In this document: piece by piece, positions 54,152 to 63,977 of the stretch
Layout of the letters: the number at the start of each line of letters is the position of its first letter
Position numbering within the stretch: the first letter of the stretch is position 1
Assembly: GCF_001294535.1 (NCBI RefSeq)
Contig: NZ_LGIC01000037.1
Span: forward strand, 62,001 to 126,000
Source: Cypionkella psychrotolerans
GTDB taxonomy: Bacteria > Pseudomonadota > Alphaproteobacteria > Rhodobacterales > Rhodobacteraceae
Length of the DNA stretch: 64,000 nt
Direction: 5' to 3'
Position numbers and translations under genes: made by a program
Notes under the pieces: model-generated
The model's database searches: none
What the model was told of the DNA's origin: nothing
What the model saw: only the letters and a program-made list of their open reading frames with translations

Positions 54152-55056
54152 ACCTGCCCAAAGCCCCAAACTCGCCCGCGATCCGCGCAGCACTCTGGAT
54201 GATCGGCTCGATTCTGGCGTTCTCGGCGATGGCGATTGCCGCCAAACAGATTGGCCCGCGTCACGACAGTTTTGAGATCATGACGGTGCGCTCAGCCGTG
54301 GGCTTTGTGCTGGTGCTGGCATTGGCCGCGGCCACCGGCAAGCTGCATGAGATCACCGCCCGCAATCTCGGCGGCCATGCCCTGCGCAACGTCATCCATT
54401 TCACCGGGCAAAACCTGTGGTTCTGGGCGCTGACGATGATCCCCTTGGCGCAGCTTTTCGCCATCGAGTTCACCTCGCCCTTGTGGGTGGTGCTGCTGGC
54501 CGCCCTGCTGCTGGGCGAGCGGCTGACCAAGATCCGCCTGATCGCCGCCACTTTGGGCTTTGTCGGCGTGCTGATCGTGGCGCGCCCGGATCTGGCGCAT
54601 CTGAACCCCGGCGTGCTGGCCGCCGCTGGCTCGGCCTTCTGCTTTGCCACCACCAATGTGGTCACCAAAAAACTGACCAAGGGTATCTCGATCCTCTGCA
54701 TCCTGTTCTGGCTAACGCTGATGCAGTTCTTCTTCGGTCTTGCCGCAGCGCTTTCAGATGGCATTTTCCATCTGCCCACCGCCGCCACAATGCCGTGGCT
54801 CTGCGTGATCGGCCTTGCTGGTGTGACCGCGCATTACTGCATCACGGCAGCGCTGAAACTCGCCCCGGCCTCTTACGTCATGCCACTGGATTTCCTACGC
54901 CTGCCACTGATCGCCGTGGTGGGCGCCTTGGTTTATGCCGAGCCGCTTGACCCCTACGTCATCCTTGGCGCCGCGGTGATTTTTGCAGGCATTTGGTTGA
55001 ACATCCGGGCTGAAATCCGACCCAAAGGTCACATCGAGCCAATCACAACCGTGTGA
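54148..55056 (+). CDS. EamA/DMT-family transporter
   Basis: A 302-residue membrane protein with ten predicted helices and two EamA repeats (SILAFSAMAIAAKQIGPRHDSFEIMTVRS; GSAFCFATTNVVTKKLTKG). The LRGALNFGSQ-like ALRNVIHFTGQNLWFWALTMIPLAQ is also typical. Substrate unknown. Starts inside the MFS stop, so cotranscribed. Confidence 0.85.
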   Translation: MNLPKAPNSPAIRAALWMIGSILAFSAMAIAAKQIGPRHDSFEIMTVRSAVGFVLVLALAAATGKLHEITARNLGGHALRNVIHFTGQNLWFWALTMIPLAQLFAIEFTSPLWVVLLAALLLGERLTKIRLIAATLGFVGVLIVARPDLAHLNPGVLAAAGSAFCFATTNVVTKKLTKGISILCILFWLTLMQFFFGLAAALSDGIFHLPTAATMPWLCVIGLAGVTAHYCITAALKLAPASYVMPLDFLRLPLIAVVGALVYAEPLDPYVILGAAVIFAGIWLNIRAEIRPKGHIEPITTV

Positions 55057-55182
55057 CGCCGCGTCATTGATTGACCGTCGCGCTGGCTTCCGCTTAGCGT
55101 GACATATCACCGCATCAGACGCATTAACCCACGGAAAAGTTGGGACATGCCAAGATGCAGCATCGGTTACGGGGAGTAGACC

Positions 55183-56283
55183 ATGAAGCATATCATCACC
55201 GCGCTTGGCGCATTGGCAATGAGCACCACGCTGGCACAGGCGGGGGGGGTTGATCGCTCGGGCCAAAGCATCGCCTCAATCTTTGAGGAAGGCGATTATG
55301 TTGAACTCAGCTTCGGCCATGTCTCGCCGGATGTCTCTGGCACGGCTGTGGCGGTTTTGGGCGGGTTTTCTTCCGGCGATATGGCGGGTGGATACAATCA
55401 GATCGGCATGGCGGTGAAAACCAAGCTGAATGAGCATTGGGATCTGGGCGTGATTTTCGACCAGCCATTCGGCGCGAAAGTCAGCTATCCGACCGGCACC
55501 AATTACTTTGCCCAAGGCTCCACGGCGGAACTGAATACGACCGCGCTGACCACGGTGCTGAAATATAAAACTGACAACAACATCAGCATTTTCGGCGGTC
55601 TGCGCTATGAGCTGATGGATGCCAAGGCCTCGGTGCCTTTCGTGGCAAGCTATAAGGTCGACTCCGATCAGTCGAGCGGGCTTGGCTATCTGGTCGGTGT
55701 GGCCTATGAAAAACCAGAGATCGCCTTGCGGGTGGCGCTGACCTATAACTCGAAAATCACCCATGATTTCAACACGGTGGAATCCAGCCTGCTGACCGGT
55801 GGCGTGGATGTGGCGGGCACGACCTCGGTGGATTCGCCGCAAAGCGTGAACCTCGAATTCCAGTCAGGTGTCGCCAAGGATACGCTGGTGTTCGGCTCGG
55901 TGCGTTGGGTGGATTGGTCAGCTTTCGTGATCGACCCCGCAGGCTATCCAGCCCCGTCGCCGCTGGTGTCTTATGACTCGGATACCGTGACCTATACTTT
56001 GGGCGTTGGCCGTCGGTTTAACGAAAACTGGTCCGGCTCAGTCTCGATTGGCTTTGAAGATCAGGTCGGGGGGTTTGCCTCCAACCTTGGGCCGCATGAT
56101 GGCAAAACCAGCATCACCATCGGGGCCGCCTATACCACCGCAAGCAAGCTGAAAATCTCGGGCGGTGTGTCCTATATCCGCATCGGTGATGCGCAGACCT
56201 CGCTGAATGATGTCACTGCGGCGTCGAATTTCTCGGACAATTCGGCGATCGGTGTCGGCATGCGGATTTCCTACGCGTTCTGA
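55183..56283 (+). CDS. OmpP1/FadL-type outer membrane transport protein
   Basis: A 366-residue outer membrane beta-barrel. Signal peptide MKHIITALGALAMSTTLAQA. The N-terminal hatch-like segment GGVDRSGQSIASIFEEGDYVEL and GGYNQIGMAVKTKLNEHWDLGV, repeating amphipathic beta strands, and a C-terminal Phe (GMRISYAF) fit FadL-type channels for hydrophobic compounds. ATG 55183, after GGGGAG. A strong terminator follows. Confidence 0.85.
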   Translation: MKHIITALGALAMSTTLAQAGGVDRSGQSIASIFEEGDYVELSFGHVSPDVSGTAVAVLGGFSSGDMAGGYNQIGMAVKTKLNEHWDLGVIFDQPFGAKVSYPTGTNYFAQGSTAELNTTALTTVLKYKTDNNISIFGGLRYELMDAKASVPFVASYKVDSDQSSGLGYLVGVAYEKPEIALRVALTYNSKITHDFNTVESSLLTGGVDVAGTTSVDSPQSVNLEFQSGVAKDTLVFGSVRWVDWSAFVIDPAGYPAPSPLVSYDSDTVTYTLGVGRRFNENWSGSVSIGFEDQVGGFASNLGPHDGKTSITIGAAYTTASKLKISGGVSYIRIGDAQTSLNDVTAASNFSDNSAIGVGMRISYAF

Positions 56284-56300
56284 TCTGAGACTTTGACTTT

Positions 56301-56336
56301 GCGGCCCCGCAGTGCTTGCGGGGCCGCTTTGATTTT
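56301..56336 (+). terminator. Intrinsic terminator after the FadL-type gene
   Basis: 11-bp stem GCGGCCCCGCA/TGCGGGGCCGC with a 5-nt loop followed by TTTGATTTT. Confidence 0.9.
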
Positions 56337-56395
56337 CGCTTCCCCCTCCCGGCCTGCGCCTGTAACAAAGCCGTGCCAAGCCAGCGGAGGGCGCG

Positions 56396-57280
56396 ATGAT
56401 TTACACCTCAGGACAAATGTTTCGCGCAGCCGAGCAAAAGCGGGTGCTGCTGTTTGGCATGTCGGGCCTGGGCAAAACCTATCTCTCGAACATGCTGCGC
56501 GACGCGGGGCAAGCGGGCGATGGCGGCTGGTTTCACTACTCGGTCGATTACCGCATCGGCACGCGCTATATGAACGAATTCATCGCCGACAACTTCAAGC
56601 GCGAGGCGATGAAAGTGCCGCTGCTGCGCGAACTGTTGATGTCGGATTCGGTCTATATCGCCTCGAACATCACCTTCAACAACTTGGCCCCGCTCTCGAC
56701 CTATCTCGGCAAGCCTGGTGATCCGGCGCGCGGTGGCATCGCGTTTGAGGAATATCAGCGCCGTCAGGCCGAACATGCACAGGCCGAAATCTCGGCCATG
56801 TTGGACGTACCGCGCTTTGTCGAGCGCGCGGAAGATATCTATGGCTATCAGAACTTTATCTGCGACACCTCAGGCTCGATCTGCGAGGTGGTCGATGCCG
56901 AAAACCCCGCCGATCCGGTGATGCGGGCCTTGGCGGATAACCAGCTTCTGGTCTGGATCAAAGGCTCCGACGCCCATAAAGCCGAACTCGCCCGCCGCTT
57001 TGATCGCAGCCCAAAACCGATGTATTACCGCCCGGATTTTCTGACCGAACTTTGGGCCGAATACCTTGCCAAAGAAGGCAAATCCTCGACTGAAGTCGAT
57101 CCTGACGCTTTCCTGCGCTTCGGCTACGCCCGCCTGCTCGATCATCGCCAGCCACGCTATGCCGCGATGGCGCGCTGGGGCATCACGGTGACGGCCGAGG
57201 AGGTGGCCCAGGTGAAAACCCCCGCCGATTTCGATGATATGATCGCAACGGCCCTTGATCGCCGTCAGACTAACGCCTAA
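56396..57280 (+). CDS. P-loop ATPase/kinase-like protein of unknown function
   Basis: A 294-residue soluble protein with a Walker A loop [17 protein letters not shown] at residues ~18-34. Further recognisable segments are [30 protein letters not shown] and [18 protein letters not shown], which suggest a kinase-like P-loop fold. I do not recognise a characterised function. ATG 56396 has CGGAGG 7 nt upstream. It stands 25 nt before metAA and may be cotranscribed with it. Confidence 0.72.
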   Translation: MIYTSGQMFRAAEQKRVLLFGMSGLGKTYLSNMLRDAGQAGDGGWFHYSVDYRIGTRYMNEFIADNFKREAMKVPLLRELLMSDSVYIASNITFNNLAPLSTYLGKPGDPARGGIAFEEYQRRQAEHAQAEISAMLDVPRFVERAEDIYGYQNFICDTSGSICEVVDAENPADPVMRALADNQLLVWIKGSDAHKAELARRFDRSPKPMYYRPDFLTELWAEYLAKEGKSSTEVDPDAFLRFGYARLLDHRQPRYAAMARWGITVTAEEVAQVKTPADFDDMIATALDRRQTNA

Positions 57281-57305
57281 CTACCCGCTTTATCAGGATA
57301 AACCC

Positions 57306-58223
57306 ATGCCGATCACCCTGCCCGCCTCACTGCCCGCCTATGACGTTCTGCGGAACGAAGGCGTCATGGTGATGTCGCCCGAGCGGGCGCAAGCGCAGGA
57401 AATCCGCCCGCTGCGCATCGGGCTTTTGAACCTGATGCCGAAGAAAATCCAGACCGAGAACCAATTCGCCCGTCTGATCGGCGCGACCCCATTGCAGATT
57501 GATCTGCAACTGATCCGCATGTCCGAACACCAAGCTAAAAACACCGCCGCCGAGCATATGGAAACCTTCTATCGCCCGTTCCAAGAGGTGAAAGATGAAA
57601 AATTCGACGGCTTGATCATCACGGGTGCGCCGATTGAACACCTCGCCTTCGAGGAGGTCACCTATTGGGACGAACTCTGCGAGGTGATGGATTGGACTCA
57701 AACCAACGTATTCTCCACCTTCGGCGTCTGCTGGGGCGGCATGGCGATGATCAACCATTTCCATGGCGTCAAGAAACACATGCTGGATCACAAGGCGTTT
57801 GGTTGTTTCCGGCACATGAACCTTGCGCCCACGTCGCCGTTCCTGCGCGGCTTCTCAGATGAATTTGTCATTCCGGTCAGCCGCTGGACCGAGATGAAAC
57901 AGGCCGAGATTGACGCAGCCCCCGGTCTGCGCACCCTGCTGGGCAGCGATCAGGTCGGCCCCTGTCTGGTCGAGGATCCCGCCCATCGCGCGCTTTATAT
58001 CTTCAACCATTTTGAATATGACAGCGACACGCTGAAGCAGGAATATGACCGCGATGTGGCCGCTGGCACCCCAATCAATGTGCCGGATAATTACTACCCG
58101 AATGACAATCCTGCCCTACCTCCGTTGAACCGCTGGCGCAGCCACGCGCATTTGCTTTACGGCAACTGGATCAACGAGATTTATCAGGGCACACCCTATG
58201 ACATGGCAGAGATTGGCCGCTAA
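57306..58223 (+). CDS. metAA: Homoserine O-acetyltransferase MetAA (MetA fold)
   Basis: First step of methionine synthesis from homoserine. 305 residues of the MetA family: [40 protein letters not shown] and the nucleophile C142 in FGVCWGG. Residue 111 is Glu (IEHLAF), which in characterised MetA proteins selects acetyl-CoA, while Gly there gives succinyl-CoA; hence the acetyltransferase call. ATG 57306 after AGGAT. The 3' end overlaps the next gene by 26 nt. Confidence 0.92.
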   Translation: MPITLPASLPAYDVLRNEGVMVMSPERAQAQEIRPLRIGLLNLMPKKIQTENQFARLIGATPLQIDLQLIRMSEHQAKNTAAEHMETFYRPFQEVKDEKFDGLIITGAPIEHLAFEEVTYWDELCEVMDWTQTNVFSTFGVCWGGMAMINHFHGVKKHMLDHKAFGCFRHMNLAPTSPFLRGFSDEFVIPVSRWTEMKQAEIDAAPGLRTLLGSDQVGPCLVEDPAHRALYIFNHFEYDSDTLKQEYDRDVAAGTPINVPDNYYPNDNPALPPLNRWRSHAHLLYGNWINEIYQGTPYDMAEIGR

Positions 58224-59175
58224 GATCCTGATAACGGCGGCCCTTTTGGGCGGTGTCTCGGCGGTGACGCTGTACCGCGCGCAATCCCGCGAGGCCGCGA
58301 TTGCCGCCGAATTCCCGCCCGAAGGCCAGTTTCTGACCGTGAACGGTGCGCAGGTGCATGTCTATATCACAGGCCAAGGCCCCGATCTGATCCTGATCCA
58401 CGGCGCATCCGGCAATGCCCGTGACATGACCGTAGCACTTGCGTCCGATCTGGAAAAATCCTACCGCGTCATCGCCTTTGATCGGCCGGGCCTTGGTTGG
58501 TCAGACCCGATCCCCGACCAATCTCTGCGTGGCCAGGCCCTGCAGTTGTCGGACGCCGCCGCACAGTTGAACGTCCACGATCCCATTATCGTCGGCCAAA
58601 GCTATGGCGGTTCTGTCGCCTTGGCTTGGGCGCTTTACGCCCCCGTAAAACCCCGCGCCTTGGTGCTGATCTCGGCCCCCTCGCTGCCGTGGCCCGGCGC
58701 TTTGGATATCTTCTACCGCCTGACCGATAGCACAATCGGCGCGGCGCTGATCCCGCCGCTGGCCTCGGCGTTTACCCCCGACAGCTATCTCGACGCCACC
58801 ATCACCGCCATCTTCGCGCCAGATCCGGTGCCGCCCGGCTATGCCAAAGCCATTGCGGCGAAACTGACGATGCGCCGCAGCACGCTGCGTGCCAATTTCG
58901 CGCAAGTGAACAATCTACGCCCAGAAATTGTCGCGCAAGAGCCGCTCTACCCGCAATTGACCCTGCCGATCGAGTTGATCCACGGCAGTGCCGACACCAT
59001 CGTGCCGCTGGCGATCCATTCCGAACCGCTGGCTGGACGCCTGCCATCGGCCCATCTGACGGTGATCGAAGGTGCGGGCCACATGCCGCATTACAGTCAT
59101 CGCGCTGAGACACTAGCGGCGATTGAACGCGCCGCCGAACGCTCTGGATTGCGCCCAAGCCCGCAATCGCCATAG
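58198..59175 (+). CDS. Alpha/beta hydrolase
   Basis: A 325-residue hydrolase with an N-terminal membrane anchor or signal helix (residues ~8-27). The fold motifs are [14 protein letters not shown] (oxyanion), nucleophile Ser in [27 protein letters not shown] (Asp) and [10 protein letters not shown] (His). Substrate unknown. ATG 58198 overlaps the metAA end by 26 nt, so the genes are coupled. No lid domain typical of known esterases identified. Confidence 0.83.
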   Translation: MTWQRLAAKILITAALLGGVSAVTLYRAQSREAAIAAEFPPEGQFLTVNGAQVHVYITGQGPDLILIHGASGNARDMTVALASDLEKSYRVIAFDRPGLGWSDPIPDQSLRGQALQLSDAAAQLNVHDPIIVGQSYGGSVALAWALYAPVKPRALVLISAPSLPWPGALDIFYRLTDSTIGAALIPPLASAFTPDSYLDATITAIFAPDPVPPGYAKAIAAKLTMRRSTLRANFAQVNNLRPEIVAQEPLYPQLTLPIELIHGSADTIVPLAIHSEPLAGRLPSAHLTVIEGAGHMPHYSHRAETLAAIERAAERSGLRPSPQSP

Positions 59176-59203
59176 TGGGGCAACCCTAAAGCTGGAGGAA
59201 ACC

Positions 59204-60076
59204 ATGGACCTGCCCTTTGACGGCGCGATCAGCCGCTATTTCAAGGAAGCCGCCCCGAAAGAGGTGCGCAAAACCATCGAAAAGGCCAGCAAAGACGAGA
59301 TTCTGTGGAAGGATTACCCCTACCGGACCGAGATGAAGAAAGCTGACTACAACGCCCAGATGGACGCGCTTCAGGTACAGCTGGTGCGGATGGCGGCAGA
59401 TGTGAAAGCCACCGGCAAGCGCATGGTGGTGGTGTTTGAAGGCCGCGATGCTGCAGGTAAGGGCGGAGCAATCTCTGCCGCGCATATGAATCTCAACCCC
59501 CGCGTCGCAGGCATCGTGGCGCTGCCGAAACCGACCGAGCGCGAGGCCGCACAATGGTATTTCCAGCGCTATGTCGATTGGCTGCCTGCGGCGGGTGAAA
59601 TCGCTTTTTTTGATCGGTCTTGGTACAATCGCGGCATTGTCGAGCATGTTTTCGGCTTTTGTACCCCCGAACAGCGCGCGAAATTCTTCCGACAACTGCC
59701 GGAATTTGAACGGATGCTGGTGGATGAGGGGATTGTGCTGGTCAAGCTCTGGCTGGAAGTCGGCCAAGCCGAGCAGTTGCAACGGTTTTTGGATCGTGAG
59801 CAAGACCCGCTGAAGCAATGGAAGCTAAGCCAAATCGACATTGATGGCTTGGCGAAATGGCAGGAATATTGCACCGCGATTGATGAAACCTTCGCGCAAA
59901 GCGATTTCAAATACGCGCCTTGGACGGTGATCTTGTCGGATGACAAGCTGCGCACCCGGATTTGTGCGATACAAAACATCCTGTTGGCGGTGGATTTCAA
60001 AGGCAAAGACCTGAATGTGATCGGTAAGATTGATGAGAAAATCTGCGGCGGGCCGAAGATGAGGCCAAAAGGGTGA
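59204..60076 (+). CDS. ppk2: Polyphosphate kinase 2
   Basis: PPK2 uses polyphosphate to phosphorylate nucleotides (or makes polyphosphate). 290 residues, one PPK2 domain: Walker [18 protein letters not shown], the lid/Walker B region [21 protein letters not shown], and the motif [16 protein letters not shown] 59204 has GGAGGAAAC. GTGA overlap with a TetR gene downstream. Substrate class (ADP or AMP) is not decided here. Confidence 0.92.
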   Translation: MDLPFDGAISRYFKEAAPKEVRKTIEKASKDEILWKDYPYRTEMKKADYNAQMDALQVQLVRMAADVKATGKRMVVVFEGRDAAGKGGAISAAHMNLNPRVAGIVALPKPTEREAAQWYFQRYVDWLPAAGEIAFFDRSWYNRGIVEHVFGFCTPEQRAKFFRQLPEFERMLVDEGIVLVKLWLEVGQAEQLQRFLDREQDPLKQWKLSQIDIDGLAKWQEYCTAIDETFAQSDFKYAPWTVILSDDKLRTRICAIQNILLAVDFKGKDLNVIGKIDEKICGGPKMRPKG

Positions 60077-60687
60077 AACGTGGCTACCATCATGGCAATC
60101 TGCGGCAGGCCTTGGTTGAGGCGGCGCTAGAGTTGATCGCCGACCAAGGCCCGACCGGGTTCACCCTGTCCGAGGCCGCGAAAACCGCCGATGTCACCCC
60201 CGCCGCAGTCTACCGCCATTTCGCCGGCCGCGACGATCTGATCGCCGAGGTCGCCCGCCAAGGCTATGATATTTTCGCAGCATTGATGGAGTTTGCCTAT
60301 AACAACGGCCAGCCCACCGCACTCGCGGCGTTCGAGGCCACCGGCCGCGCTTATCTGGCCTTCGCGCGCAAATATCCCGGTCATTACATGGCGATGTTCG
60401 AATCCGGCCTCAGCCTGCAAGCGCATCCCGATCTTGCCATCGTCGCACAAAAAGCCCGCGCGGTGCTGGAACAAGCCGCTGAAAAGCTGTCGCAACACCT
60501 GCCCGTCGGCAAACGCCCGCCGTCGAGCATGTTCTCGGCGCATATCTGGGCGATGAGCCATGGCGTGGTGGAACTTTATATGCGTGGCGCGCCGGGTGCC
60601 AAAAGCCCATTTCCGCCGGAAGACTTGTTGGAGGCAGGGATCGGGATTTATCTGCGCGGGCTGGGGCTGTTGCGGCCAGACACATAA
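60073..60687 (+). CDS. TetR/AcrR-family transcriptional regulator
   Basis: A 204-residue repressor. The N-terminal helix-turn-helix ([47 protein letters not shown]) is typical; the C-terminal ligand domain is divergent. It starts at GTG 60073 within the ppk2 stop, so it may regulate the ppk2 unit or other targets. Bidirectional terminator follows. Confidence 0.9.
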   Translation: MKRGYHHGNLRQALVEAALELIADQGPTGFTLSEAAKTADVTPAAVYRHFAGRDDLIAEVARQGYDIFAALMEFAYNNGQPTALAAFEATGRAYLAFARKYPGHYMAMFESGLSLQAHPDLAIVAQKARAVLEQAAEKLSQHLPVGKRPPSSMFSAHIWAMSHGVVELYMRGAPGAKSPFPPEDLLEAGIGIYLRGLGLLRPDT

Positions 60688-60689
60688 AT

Positions 60690-60714
60690 AAGGCCCCCGC
60701 AGGGGCCTTTATTT
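60690..60714. terminator. Bidirectional terminator between TetR and ABC operon
   Basis: AAGGCCCC/GGGGCCTT stem (60690-60697, 60702-60709) with a CGCA loop, TTATTTT on the plus strand, and TTATTTATG on the minus strand. It suits both convergent units. Confidence 0.82.
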
Positions 60715-61827
60715 TCAGCGGAACAAAACCAGCGCCCCCGGGGACCATGCCACGCGGGTTTGCGTGCCAATGTCCAGAACCGGACGGCCAAACACATTGC
60801 GCATCGACAACCGCATCGGCTCGGTCGTGCCTTCCAGCTTGATGTCGTAATAGGTCATGTCGCCGTAATAGACGACCTCGACCACCTCCGCCTTACTTTC
60901 GCGGTCGGTTGCTGTCTGCCCATCAAACAGGATCGTCAGCGTTTCGGGCCGGAAGCCGATCGAGGCGCTGGAGCTTCCCGGAGCCACCGAAACCTGCTCG
61001 GCGTCCAAAGTCAGACGGCCAAAACCCTTGGCTTCAACCTCAACCTTGCCATCCACCTCCGACAGAATATCCGCAGGCAAAAAGTTCATTGTGCCAATGA
61101 AATCCGCGACCTTGCGCGAGTTCGGACGCCTGTACAACGTCTCAGGGTCGGCCAGTTGTGCAATCTCACCCTCGAACATCACCGCAATCCGGTCCGACAT
61201 CACCAAGGCTTCTTCCTGATCATGCGTCACCAGAATGAAGGTGATGCCAACCTGCCGTTGCAGCTTGATCAGCTCCATCTGCATCTGCTCGCGCATCTTT
61301 TTATCCAGCGCCGACAAAGGCTCGTCCAGCAGCAACACCTTCGGCTTCAGGATCAGCGCCCGCGCCAAAGCCACCCGTTGCCGTTGCCCGCCCGAAAGCG
61401 CATGCGCCGCCCGTGCGCCGTAGCCTTTCAGCCCGACCATCTCCAACGCCTCGGCCACCGCTTTGGCTTTCTCCGCAGCCGAGCGCGGGTCTTTGCGCAG
61501 ACCAAAGCCCACATTCTGCTCCACCGTCAGATGCGGGAAGATCGCGTAGGATTGGAACACCATGTTAGTTGGCCGCACATTGGCCGGCACATTCGCCATA
61601 TCCTTGCCGTCGATCATCACCACGCCCGAGGAAATCCCCTCAAACCCAGCAATGGTGCGCAAGAGCGTGGTCTTGCCACAGCCAGACGGCCCCAGCAGAC
61701 TGAAAAACTCGCCCGCCTTGATCGTCGCGGTGATGCCACGCAGGGCGTGATAATCGCCATAATACTTATGAACGTCTTTGAACTCGATCATCGTCTGATC
61801 GGCAGCAGTTGATTTTTCAGACGTCAC
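60715..61827 (-). CDS. Polyamine-type ABC transporter, ATP-binding protein
   Basis: A 370-residue ATPase like PotA/PotG. Walker A GPSGCGKTTLLRTIAGF, Q-loop FQSYAIFPHLT, signature ALSGGQRQRVALARAL, Walker B LLLDEPLSALD, H-loop VTHDQEEAL, and a C-terminal TOBE domain (MRLSMRNVFGRP end). Start GTG 61827 overlaps the permease stop (GTGA), after GGAGG. Substrate probably spermidine or putrescine, inferred from the operon type. Confidence 0.9.
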   Translation of the reverse strand: MTSEKSTAADQTMIEFKDVHKYYGDYHALRGITATIKAGEFFSLLGPSGCGKTTLLRTIAGFEGISSGVVMIDGKDMANVPANVRPTNMVFQSYAIFPHLTVEQNVGFGLRKDPRSAAEKAKAVAEALEMVGLKGYGARAAHALSGGQRQRVALARALILKPKVLLLDEPLSALDKKMREQMQMELIKLQRQVGITFILVTHDQEEALVMSDRIAVMFEGEIAQLADPETLYRRPNSRKVADFIGTMNFLPADILSEVDGKVEVEAKGFGRLTLDAEQVSVAPGSSSASIGFRPETLTILFDGQTATDRESKAEVVEVVYYGDMTYYDIKLEGTTEPMRLSMRNVFGRPVLDIGTQTRVAWSPGALVLFR

Positions 61828-62630
61828 AGGAAGCCTCCAGTATCCTTACCACCGGTTTTGGCGAGGCCACGGCGGCGGAAATATTCTGCGGTTGCAAGCA
61901 AGGCGATGGACAGACAAACGAGGATCGTCCCCAAAGCCAGAATGACCGGCACGTTCTGCGGAAAGCGGAACTGGCCAAAGATATAGACCGGCAGGGTGTT
62001 TTCATTGCCCGCCAAGAAGAACGCCATGATGAATTCATCAAGACTGATGGTGAAGGTGATCAACAGGCTGGAAATGATGCCGGGCAGCACCAGCGGCAGG
62101 ATCACCAAGCGGAACGCCGACACCGGGGTTTCGCCCAAGTCATAAGCAGCTTCCTCCAGCGACTGATCCAAAGACTGAAACGCCGCCGACAGGATCGCGA
62201 TCGAGAACGGCGTGCAGACCAGCACATGGCCCAAGATCACCGTGAACAGGCTGAGCGGCATGCCGATGCCTAGCAAAACCGTCAGCAGCGCCACCGCCAA
62301 AATGATATCCGGCATCACCAAGGGCAGCATGATCAGCCCCATCAACGGGGTTTTGAACGGAAACGTATAACGGCTGGAGGCGCGCGAGGCGAAAATCCCC
62401 AAGCAGGTCGAGATCACCGCCGCACTACAGCCGATGATCAGCGAGTTTTTCAGCGCGTGATGCAGCGCCGGATCGTCCCACAACTTGCCAAACCATGCCG
62501 TGGTGAAGCCATTCAGCGGAAAGGCGATCGTGGTCGCGTTGTTGAACGCAAAGATCGGCAGCAGAATGATCGGCGCGTAGAGGAAGATCAGATAGAAGAT
62601 CGTATAGCCGCGAAACCAACCGCCCTTCAT
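61824..62630 (-). CDS. ABC transporter permease, PotC-like
   Basis: A 268-residue inner membrane permease with six helices. The EAA loop (SLEEAAYDLGETPVSAFRLVILPLVLPGIISS) that contacts the ATPase is clear. ATG 62630 shares a base with the preceding permease stop. Second membrane gene of the ABC operon. Confidence 0.88.
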   Translation of the reverse strand: MKGGWFRGYTIFYLIFLYAPIILLPIFAFNNATTIAFPLNGFTTAWFGKLWDDPALHHALKNSLIIGCSAAVISTCLGIFASRASSRYTFPFKTPLMGLIMLPLVMPDIILAVALLTVLLGIGMPLSLFTVILGHVLVCTPFSIAILSAAFQSLDQSLEEAAYDLGETPVSAFRLVILPLVLPGIISSLLITFTISLDEFIMAFFLAGNENTLPVYIFGQFRFPQNVPVILALGTILVCLSIALLATAEYFRRRGLAKTGGKDTGGFL

Positions 62631-63574
62631 CGCTTGTTCCCCCGCAAAAACCGTCGATTCAGGAATAAGAACAACAGGCTCACCGCCATCACCAGCGCCA
62701 TCGAAGACACCGCCAGCGCCGATCCCAGCGGATAATTGTCCAGCTTTTTGTAATTCAACTCGACAAGGTTGGCGACCATCTTGCCCTCTGGCCCGCCGAC
62801 CAGACTGGGCGTCACATAATCGCCAATGGTCGGAATAAACACGATCAGCACCGAGGAAATCACCCCCGGCATCGCCAAAGGCAGCGTCACCCGCCAGAAG
62901 GTCATGAACGGGCTTTCGCCCAGATCACGCCCCGCCTCTAGGAACGAACGGTCGATCTTCTCTAGCGAGACGAAAATCGGCAGGATCGCGAACGGCGCAT
63001 AGGCATGCGCCAGCGTGATCACCACCGAATTGACGTTATACAGCAGCCAGGTGATCGGCTCTTGGATCAGGCCAAGCTCCAGCAACCCGAAGTTGATCGG
63101 CCCGCCAGTGCCCAAAATCACCTTCCACAAGAACACCCGGATCAGATAGCTGGTCCAGAACGGAATGGTGATCAAAAACAGCCACAACGACTTTTTCGAA
63201 GGCGCGACGTAAAAGCTGACGTAATAGGCCACCGGAAACGCCAGCAGCACCGTCACCGCCGTCACCACCATTGAAATCAGCAGCGACCGCCACATCAGCG
63301 TCAGCGCCAGCGGGTCCGACCAAACGCCTTTGTAGGTCTGAGACTCGGTCATCACGCCGTTGACATCTTTGTAGGAGTGACATTCTCCGATGTAGTTACA
63401 CAGTTGAAAATGTGGGATAATCTTCAGATAACCATCGGTCATGAAGCTGTAGGCGAAGATCATCGCCAAGGGCGCGGCCAACAGCAGAATCGCGTAAATC
63501 GCGGTGGGGCTGATCATCAACAGCCCGTTGGCGGCTTCAGATCCCCTGAAGCGCACCTTTGGTTTCGATTGCAT
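62627..63574 (-). CDS. ABC transporter permease, PotB-like
   Basis: A 315-residue permease with six helices and the EAA motif (FLEAGRDLGESPFMTFWRVTLPLAMPGVISS). A long periplasmic loop after helix 1 (CHSYKDVNGVMTESQTYKGVW) is typical for PotB-like subunits. ATG 63574 follows AGGGG. The solute-binding protein is not in the window; it is probably upstream beyond the end or elsewhere. Confidence 0.87.
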   Translation of the reverse strand: MQSKPKVRFRGSEAANGLLMISPTAIYAILLLAAPLAMIFAYSFMTDGYLKIIPHFQLCNYIGECHSYKDVNGVMTESQTYKGVWSDPLALTLMWRSLLISMVVTAVTVLLAFPVAYYVSFYVAPSKKSLWLFLITIPFWTSYLIRVFLWKVILGTGGPINFGLLELGLIQEPITWLLYNVNSVVITLAHAYAPFAILPIFVSLEKIDRSFLEAGRDLGESPFMTFWRVTLPLAMPGVISSVLIVFIPTIGDYVTPSLVGGPEGKMVANLVELNYKKLDNYPLGSALAVSSMALVMAVSLLFLFLNRRFLRGNKR

Positions 63575-63725
63575 CCCGGTCCCCTTGTTGCACCTTGACT
63601 GGCGCTTTTGGCGTATTTTGATCAAATTAAGCCGAACGCGCGAAATCGCGCAAGCATTATGTGATCGTAAATCTTATCTGATCATCACCGCCAAGTGGCC
63701 TGCACGCAAGGGAAACGCGCAGCGG

Positions 63726-63977
63726 TCAAATCTGTTCGATCTGAATCGCCCGCTTTTTAAGCTCATCATACAGACAAGCCAGCACCCTTTGCGCGCCCAC
63801 CGCTGCCTGCAACGCATCCGAGATCACCTGATCGCCCGCCCCATCCGACACCCGCCAGATCAGCCGCTGCTTGTCCCCGTCATCGTAGACAATCTCGGTC
63901 AAGCCTGCGCGCGACTTGCGCATCCCAAGGAAATCCGCACCGGCCCCCGGCGCGTGAAACGTGGTTTGAAGTCCCAT
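63726..63977 (-). CDS. Small protein of unknown function
   Basis: An 83-residue soluble protein (MGLQTTFHAPGAGADFLGMR at the start, YDELKKRAIQIEQI at the end). No recognised domain. ATG 63977 has AAAGG 9 nt upstream. It precedes the ABC operon by 151 nt, where no other gene is seen, and may belong to a unit that starts outside the window. Confidence 0.5.
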   Translation of the reverse strand: MGLQTTFHAPGAGADFLGMRKSRAGLTEIVYDDGDKQRLIWRVSDGAGDQVISDALQAAVGAQRVLACLYDELKKRAIQIEQI

